Shown here: piece by piece, positions 58,856-64,000 of the stretch
Position numbering within the stretch: the first letter of the stretch is position 1
How the letters are laid out: each line of letters starts with the position of its first letter
NCBI GenBank assembly: GCA_035295745.1
Contig: DATGIL010000093.1
Location: 16,596-80,595 of the forward strand
Reading direction: 5' to 3'
DNA length: 64,000 nt
From: JAIQFL01 sp035295745
GTDB taxonomy: Bacteria > Acidobacteriota > Terriglobia > Bryobacterales > Bryobacteraceae
Notes under the pieces: model-generated
The model's input: only the letters and a program-made list of their open reading frames with translations
Told to the model about the DNA's origin: nothing
The model's database searches: none
Program-made: the position numbers and the translations under genes

Positions 58856-60180
58856 TGCGCCGTCGTCAACTTCTTCAGGGCGCGGCAACGGCGCTCCTCG
58901 CAGGAGGCGCCCAAGCCGTGCGACGTCCATCGCTCGATTGCGGCTGCGCATTCCAGGCCCTGACTCCCTCTCCCGCCGGAGCCGCCGCCTTCGAACGCGT
59001 CGGCTCCCGCCTCCGCGTCACCGGCATGAAGGTCTTTGGAGTTTCGCTCAACCCCCAGTCGGACCGCCCCTACGTCTTCGTCAAGCTCGAAACCAACCAG
59101 GGACTGATCGGCTGGGGCGAAGGCACGCTCGAAGGCAAGGCCGGCGCTGTGATCGCCTGCATGAACGACTTCCGCGATTTCGTCATCGGCGCCGACCCCA
59201 TGCAAGTGGAGCACATCTGGCAGTCCATGTACGTCCACAGCTTCTACCGCGCTGGTCCCGTCATCGGGTCCGCCATATCGGGCATAGACCAGGCGCTGTG
59301 GGACATTCGCGGCAAAGCGCTCGGCATGCCGGTCTACAAATTGCTCGGCGGTCCTTTCGACAGCCGCGGAGTCCGCGGCTACTACCACGCCGATGGAGTT
59401 CGCACGCCGGATCAGTTGAAGCAACTGCGCGAAACCGCCATCGAGCAGGGAGTGTCTTGCTTCAAAACCGGCCCGTCGGGTTACTACGAGTGGATCGACA
59501 CGCACGCGAGAATCAGCCGCACGGTGCAGCAGATTGCCGCGCTGCGGGAAGGCCTGGGACCCGACATCGATATCGCCGTCGATTTCCACGCCAAGACCAG
59601 CCCGAGTGTCGCCTCGGTCATCATCAAAGAACTCGAGCCGTTGAATCTGCTTTGGGTCGAAGAGCCTTGCCCACCGGAAAACGTCAAGGCAATGGCGCGC
59701 ATTGCTCGTCGTTCCACGGTGCCAATCGCCACTGGCGAACGACTGGTAGCATCCTACGGAGTCCGCGAGATCGTCGAAATGGGCGTGGTCGATATTTTGC
59801 AGACCGACATCAACCATGTTGGGGGCGTGTCGGCGCTCTGGAAGGTCGCGGCCATGGCCGAAGCGGCGGGCATCTCCATGGCGCCGCACGCCTGCGAGGG
59901 CCCTATAGGCGGCACCGCTACTCTCCACGTCGACGCGGCCATGCCCAACTTCCTGGTCCAGGAGATTTGCGGAGGCGTGCGCCCGTCCGCGACGGACAAA
60001 ATCTGGGAGGAGTGGCTCGGATTTCCGGCCATGCGCATGGTGAACGGGCGCTTTCCGCTTCCCGAGAAACCTGGACTCGGTTTCGATCTCTCTGAGGCCG
60101 CTCTCGCCAAGTATCCCTTCGCCGGCACGCGCCCCATGGCCCGCGTCTTCGCGCCCGACGGTTCCGTCGTGGAGTGGTAA
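58855..60180 (+). CDS. Sugar-acid dehydratase-like enolase-superfamily enzyme, probable Tat signal
   Basis: 441 residues. N-terminal RRRQLLQGAATALLAGGAQA looks like a Tat signal, unusual for this mostly cytoplasmic family. The MR/MLE capping domain and barrel are intact: KTGPSGYYEW in the lysine region, metal ligands in VDFHAKTSP, WVEEPCPPEN and ATGERLV, and H in APHACEGPIGG. This set fits galactonate/gluconate/mannonate-type acid sugar dehydratases. It would turn sugar acids from uronic-acid side chains into keto-deoxy acids. It is coupled to the inactive-looking paralogue upstream (AAGGAGGT at 8 bp). Confidence 0.85.
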   Translation: MRRRQLLQGAATALLAGGAQAVRRPSLDCGCAFQALTPSPAGAAAFERVGSRLRVTGMKVFGVSLNPQSDRPYVFVKLETNQGLIGWGEGTLEGKAGAVIACMNDFRDFVIGADPMQVEHIWQSMYVHSFYRAGPVIGSAISGIDQALWDIRGKALGMPVYKLLGGPFDSRGVRGYYHADGVRTPDQLKQLRETAIEQGVSCFKTGPSGYYEWIDTHARISRTVQQIAALREGLGPDIDIAVDFHAKTSPSVASVIIKELEPLNLLWVEEPCPPENVKAMARIARRSTVPIATGERLVASYGVREIVEMGVVDILQTDINHVGGVSALWKVAAMAEAAGISMAPHACEGPIGGTATLHVDAAMPNFLVQEICGGVRPSATDKIWEEWLGFPAMRMVNGRFPLPEKPGLGFDLSEAALAKYPFAGTRPMARVFAPDGSVVEW

Positions 60181-60203
60181 CGCAGTCCTGGCTTTGAACC
60201 GGA

Positions 60204-61763
60204 CTACGGTTTGACGAACGCTTCTCCCTCCGGCGTGCGCCGCCAGGCGAAGTATTCATCCAGCACCTTCAGCGCGTCCGCGCTCGGTACCGGTCCTGTG
60301 TGCGGCGTTTGCTGGAACCACATCGCCACTGGATTCGCATCCCGGAAAACCGGCCACTGTGGAACGCCCTGCCCGTTCGGATCGCGGTACTTGGCGAAGT
60401 TCGTCCAGTAAGCCGCCATCGCGTCCGAGATCGTCTGGTCACTCGGCATGGCCTGCGACGGGTTCAGATGCTGGAACACGTAGGCCACATCCTGCCCGTG
60501 CGGCGACCCGAATCCGGCGCGCGGCGAATCGGCCGGATAGTCGGGATGCTGATCGAAGCAATACAGGTAGGCCTTGCCCTTCCCTTTCTGCGATTGCAGC
60601 CGGGCCCAAATCCAGGTGTGCCAGCCGAACGTAGCGTCGCGGGCCAGATCGCGCGCGGTCTTCGACACCTTCCCTTCGCCTGGCGGATAAGCCTTGATGA
60701 GCTTGTCGGCAAACGGACCGTACCGCTCCTTCACCGAGGCGATATAAGCCTCCGGCGTCGATACCCGCGAGAAGGTCTGGCCCTCGTCCGAGTTGTAGCC
60801 CACCAGAATCGGCGTGTCGTTGAACTTGCCGGCGGCGTAGAGCTTGTATTGGTCGTCCGGAATCACGTAGCCATCGATGATGGGCCAGGACATTCCGCCG
60901 CCGCGCCCGCCCGCCGGAAGCTTGTCTGCCGCGATCTTGCGCAGGTCCGCAATGGACTCGGCGCCAGCGCTCTTGGCGTATGCCGCACCCGACGATTCCG
61001 CATCCGCCAATCTCTTCATGTTCTCCCCGGGTTGAGTGGCGCCGGGCCGTGGAGGACCGAACGATCCGCCGCTCTGCGATATCGCGGCCTGGAACAGTCC
61101 CTTCGCCAGCGGCGACGCGCACAGCATGCTAACGGCGATGCCGCCTGCCGATTCGCCGAAGATCGTCACGTGATGGGGATCGCCGCCGAACGCCGCGATA
61201 TTCCGCTGCACCCACTGCAGCCCCGAGATCATATCCAGCAGGCCGTAGTTGCCCGAGACATGGTGCTGATTCTCCGCGCTTAACCCCGGGTGCACGAAGA
61301 AGCCCATCTGTCCGACGCGGTAGGCGATGCTCACCAGCACAACGCCTCGCTTCGCCAGTTTCTCCCCGCTATAGGTAGGCTCGGAAGTCGCGCCTGCGCT
61401 GAAACCGCCGCCGTAGATCCAAACCAGAACCGGGACGTGGTCGCTGGCCGATTTCGCAGGCGACCACACGTTCAAGTAGAGGCAGTCCTCGCTCGTGTCG
61501 ATGCCCGGAGCCCCTCTGCCGCCCTGGTAGCAGCGGGCCCCGAAGTGATCCGCCTGCTTCACGCCCTCCCATTTTGCCGCGGGTTGCGGCGCCCGCCAGC
61601 GCAGTTCGCCGACCGGTGGCGCCGCGAACGGAATGCCACGGTAGACCGTCAGACCGTCTTCGGAAGTGCCTTGCAGCAACCCGCCATCGACCTTCACGCG
61701 CGCGGGTGTCTGTGCGGCCGCAAGCCCGGCGGCCAATATCGCGAGAGAAAGAAATCGCTTCAT
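60204..61763 (-). CDS. Secreted type-B carboxylesterase
   Basis: 519 residues from the ATG at 61763 (signal MKRFLSLAILAAGLAAAQ). It has all family marks: YRGIPFAAPPVGELRWRAPQP, EDCLYLNVW, oxyanion GGGFSAG, nucleophile S205 in FGESAGG, a glutamate in NSDEGQTF and a likely His in GSPHGQDVAY. Related para-nitrobenzyl/carboxylesterases cleave small esters; in this cluster plant-derived esters are likely. It is convergent with the dehydratase gene (23 bp between stops) and probably cotranscribed with the GH43 gene 54 bp upstream. Confidence 0.9.
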   Translation of the reverse strand: MKRFLSLAILAAGLAAAQTPARVKVDGGLLQGTSEDGLTVYRGIPFAAPPVGELRWRAPQPAAKWEGVKQADHFGARCYQGGRGAPGIDTSEDCLYLNVWSPAKSASDHVPVLVWIYGGGFSAGATSEPTYSGEKLAKRGVVLVSIAYRVGQMGFFVHPGLSAENQHHVSGNYGLLDMISGLQWVQRNIAAFGGDPHHVTIFGESAGGIAVSMLCASPLAKGLFQAAISQSGGSFGPPRPGATQPGENMKRLADAESSGAAYAKSAGAESIADLRKIAADKLPAGGRGGGMSWPIIDGYVIPDDQYKLYAAGKFNDTPILVGYNSDEGQTFSRVSTPEAYIASVKERYGPFADKLIKAYPPGEGKVSKTARDLARDATFGWHTWIWARLQSQKGKGKAYLYCFDQHPDYPADSPRAGFGSPHGQDVAYVFQHLNPSQAMPSDQTISDAMAAYWTNFAKYRDPNGQGVPQWPVFRDANPVAMWFQQTPHTGPVPSADALKVLDEYFAWRRTPEGEAFVKP

Positions 61764-61817
61764 AAGACTGCCTCCCATTCGATGGGCTACTTCATCTCAC
61801 GCTGGAATCCCGCGGCC

Positions 61818-63374
61818 TTACGGCTTGCGGAAGATCCAGCGCCCCTTGTCGCTCTTCGGGTCGAACTTCGCCAGCGTCGGCGTGCTGGCGCCTACCGCGT
61901 TGAGGGCGACGGGTTCCGTGGAATTCGGCACCGCCTTGGGCATGATGCGGTAGGTACCGTCAGTCAACTGGTCGATCCGCCAGAGTTGTTCGGGGGCTCC
62001 CGTAAAGGTGGGAAGCGTCAGCACTTCGTTGCCTTCCGCCGCCGCCAGCGTGCGATCCGTGTCGGCGATTTGAATCTTGAAATACGGCGAACCCGGATAG
62101 CCGCCGGCATTGAGGACCGGCGTGATGGTCCACTTCTGGTGGGGCCGCATCATATAGTCGCCGATGCGCAAATCGATATTGCCCGTCGGCCAGTCGTGCA
62201 ATACGTCGTAGAGCCGCTGCGCCTGAACGGGCTGCACTACCGGTGCAACCGGCGCTGCGGGAGGGCCTGCGGGAGCAGGGGCGGCGCCGGGAGTTCCAGG
62301 GGCGCCGGGCGCGCCAGGAGCAGCGCCACCGCGTCCGCGTCCACCACCCCCGAAGCCTCCAAAGCCGCCGCCGCGTCCGGCCATGCGCACGAAATCCACC
62401 GCCAGTTCGAGCGCGAAGCCGCTCCGTTCGGACTGTATTTCAAAAGTCCCGCCCCAGAAATTGTCGCCGCCCACCGGCCATCCATCCTTCCAAAGCAGCG
62501 GGCGAATATCCAGAACGCTGCGGCCGCTGCGGTCCAGGTCGGCTTCGTAATGCATCGAGAATTTCTCTACGCCATCGCCCAATACCAGTCTGCCGAAGTG
62601 GCCGGGCCCGACGAAGCGGCCGCTGGCCGCCACCACCAGTTTGCCGCCGCCTTTGAGCAGCGGGATGCCCATGTGATCCACGTAAGGACCGAGGACGTTC
62701 CGCGAGCGCCCGACCCGAATGTTGTAGGTGGAGTTGGCCCCGTCGCAACAGGTGCCGTGAGTGCCCAGCAGGTAATACCAGCCGTCGCGCGCAACCAGAT
62801 CGGTGGCTTCCATGTCGATCGCGACGTCCACCGCCTTGTTGCCGGCCACGCGTTTGCCCGTCTTGGGATCGAGCTCAACGATGCGAATGAAGCCGAAATA
62901 CGTTCCGTAACTCAGCCACAGGCGGCCCGTGGCGGGATCCAGCAGAAAAGCGGGATCGATCGCATCGCAGTCCTCAGCTCCGTCGCTTGAGGCGACGAGA
63001 GTCTCGTCGTTGAACTTGAAGTCTGGGGAAGCCGGGTCGAGCGACTTCGTCCACATGACGTAGACGTTGCTCGCGTGACCGCCGGACATCCCGCCGCCGC
63101 CCCTCGCATACGACATGTAGTAACGGTCCCCGATCTTGATGACGTCGGGGGCGACTCCGCCTCCGGGGCGCTGGGCTCCGCTGTGCCATGTCCAGCCGTC
63201 TTCGGAGATCAGTCCCCCTCCGCCGGTGCCGAAGGTGAAATACTTCCCGTCACTAAACGCAATCGTGGAAGGATCGTGAATGTAGGGTTCGCCGTTCAGT
63301 GCCGGCGCCTGCGCAAACAGAGCGGGAACCGCCGCGGCCAGGAGAATCGCTGCTGCCGAAATATAGGATTTCAT
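61818..63374 (-). CDS. Secreted GH43 arabinanase-like enzyme with ricin-type C-terminal domain
   Basis: 518 residues with signal MKSYISAAAILLAAAVPALFAQ. GH43 propeller: base D in YIHDPSTIAFSDGKYFTF, second D in CDAIDPAFLLDPATGRLWLSYG, acid E in VAIDMEATDLVARDGWYYL. It is closest in motif to alpha-1,5-arabinanases/arabinofuranosidases. After a Gly/Ala/Pro insert (about 325-365) come beta strands and a ricin-type trefoil-like end (QLWRIDQLTDGTYRIMPK, WIFRKP) that probably binds glycan. I start at the ATG at 63374. It lies 44 bp downstream of the truncated gene at the window edge. Confidence 0.83.
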   Translation of the reverse strand: MKSYISAAAILLAAAVPALFAQAPALNGEPYIHDPSTIAFSDGKYFTFGTGGGGLISEDGWTWHSGAQRPGGGVAPDVIKIGDRYYMSYARGGGGMSGGHASNVYVMWTKSLDPASPDFKFNDETLVASSDGAEDCDAIDPAFLLDPATGRLWLSYGTYFGFIRIVELDPKTGKRVAGNKAVDVAIDMEATDLVARDGWYYLLGTHGTCCDGANSTYNIRVGRSRNVLGPYVDHMGIPLLKGGGKLVVAASGRFVGPGHFGRLVLGDGVEKFSMHYEADLDRSGRSVLDIRPLLWKDGWPVGGDNFWGGTFEIQSERSGFALELAVDFVRMAGRGGGFGGFGGGGRGRGGAAPGAPGAPGTPGAAPAPAGPPAAPVAPVVQPVQAQRLYDVLHDWPTGNIDLRIGDYMMRPHQKWTITPVLNAGGYPGSPYFKIQIADTDRTLAAAEGNEVLTLPTFTGAPEQLWRIDQLTDGTYRIMPKAVPNSTEPVALNAVGASTPTLAKFDPKSDKGRWIFRKP

Positions 63375-63418
63375 AGACGCTCCAACAACTGAATTGAGAC
63401 CTCTGACAGGGCGGCCCA

Positions 63419-64000
63419 TCATTTTCCAGCGCTCTCCAGGCTGACGGTGAAATCCTTGATCGGCTCCCCGTTTTCATCGATGAAACGGAGGCAGAAATCG
63501 CTCATGCCGGGTCCATTGATCACCGCGCCTCGAATCACGTTTCTGCCCTTGTTGAGCGTGAGCCGTTTGGAAACGCAATCGTCCATTTTCATGCGCCGGT
63601 CGGTGAACAGGTCGACGGCTTCTTTGCCGTTGACCCACCAGATAGACGCCCCGTTGACGCCGACGGCCATTCGGGCGTTCTGAATCTCGCGCGGGCTGTT
63701 GACCACGGTCACCGCCCAGAAAATAACGCCGTAGGCGGTCTTGTTCAGACCATAGGCGAAGCGAAAGAGCTTGACGTTGAAGCCGGTGGAATCGAGCGCA
63801 TGCCAAGCCAGGTCCTTGTCGCCGACTTTGACTTTGTCGCCATCGTTCGGAATCATCGTGAACTGGTTGGGGAAGTACTCGGTATTCAGGGTGGTCCGTA
63901 CGTAGGTGTCGGTAAAAACCGTATTGGTGCGGTTCGGCTTCTCGATCGGTTCCAGCAGCAGCCAGCGTTGAATGAAGCCGTCCGCATCCGGCGCCTTGGG
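63419..64000 (-). CDS. Partial gene: secreted hydrolase-cluster protein, beta-rich C-terminus
   Basis: The open frame continues through the right edge, so the 5' end is missing; 193 residues are visible. The part before 63856 reads DADGFIQRWLLLEPI and TVFTDTYVRTTLNTEYFPNQ, and the rest shows beta strands with KVKVGDKDLAWHALDS, WWVNGKEAVDLFTDRR and NVIRGAVINGPGMSDFCLRFI. This pattern resembles a carbohydrate-binding or acetyl-xylan-esterase-associated beta-sandwich module that ends in a PA14/CBM-like lobe. I cannot name a family with certainty. It is in the same orientation as the GH43 gene (44 bp gap). Confidence 0.65.
   Translation of the reverse strand, partial: PKAPDADGFIQRWLLLEPIEKPNRTNTVFTDTYVRTTLNTEYFPNQFTMIPNDGDKVKVGDKDLAWHALDSTGFNVKLFRFAYGLNKTAYGVIFWAVTVVNSPREIQNARMAVGVNGASIWWVNGKEAVDLFTDRRMKMDDCVSKRLTLNKGRNVIRGAVINGPGMSDFCLRFIDENGEPIKDFTVSLESAGK

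Noticed and set aside
61290..62990. 566-codon plus-strand frame opposite the carboxylesterase and GH43 genes
   Set aside because: Arg/His-rich antisense composition, no motif, fully covered by two recognised genes on the other strand.
1..64000. Search for tRNA, rRNA, CRISPR arrays, insertion sequences and integrase genes
   Set aside because: Reading both strands by eye showed none; small RNA genes without strong structure could still be missed.

Overview
The window looks like chromosome from a soil Acidobacteriota of the Solibacter/Bryobacter type (order Bryobacterales). The reasons are the GC-rich coding sequence on both strands, an Oar-like TonB-dependent receptor with a carboxypeptidase-regulatory N-terminus, a large FtsX-type permease of the acidobacterial duplicated orphan permease kind, M56/BlaR1-TonB proteins with a BlaI repressor, and a dense set of secreted glycoside hydrolases and esterases. 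The assignment rests on gene content only. I found no rRNA, tRNA, CRISPR array, transposase or integrase.

Left part (1-11.4 kb): small housekeeping, regulatory and stress modules. These are an RNA cyclic phosphodiesterase divergent from a 3-methyladenine glycosylase, a frameshifted SRPBCC gene, an SNF2 helicase/SWIM-finger pair, an ECF-like sigma factor overlapping a membrane-anchored Ser/Thr kinase with a very short activation segment, and a MerR regulator divergent from a small secreted CC-motif protein whose promoter seems to give a leaderless mRNA. The most unusual unit is at 7.86-9.27 kb: a response-regulator receiver domain fused to a Phd/YefM-type antitoxin domain, overlapping a zeta-toxin-like P-loop kinase, behind a perfect palindrome. 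It reads as a toxin-antitoxin module with a built-in signal input.

Middle part (11.4-36 kb): envelope genes. There is a TonB receptor, two back-to-back MuiA-like DUF4139 proteins (the first with a proline-rich insert carrying repeated short F-x-x-M-F motifs), a carboxypeptidase-regulatory-domain protein, a BlaR1-like/BlaI pair with a clear operator, a prolyl oligopeptidase, the orphan permease, an arginase-fold protein with altered metal ligands, a MarR/MFS operon, a degenerate stand-alone receiver, and a three-gene group of an alpha/alpha-barrel protein, a family 2 glycosyltransferase and a cytoplasmic NlpC/P60-like protein.

Right part (36-64 kb): an almost continuous locus for breakdown of a hemicellulose, probably decorated xylan. 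It holds two GH3 enzymes, two alpha-glucuronidase-like proteins, two GH43-type enzymes, a GH10 xylanase, two tandem CE1-type esterases, a tannase/feruloyl-esterase-family protein, two further secreted esterases and two enolase-superfamily proteins (one an apparent sugar-acid dehydratase, one apparently catalytically dead). Nearly all have export signals, and many carry Gly/Ala/Pro/Arg-rich low-complexity inserts. No SusC/SusD pair, TonB receptor or sugar ABC transporter lies within this locus. One aldose-epimerase-like gene in it is a pseudogene with two apparent single-base insertions.

A dispersed, highly structured intergenic repeat occurs twice (7.76 kb and 14.94 kb), with the hairpins conserved although the bases differ.
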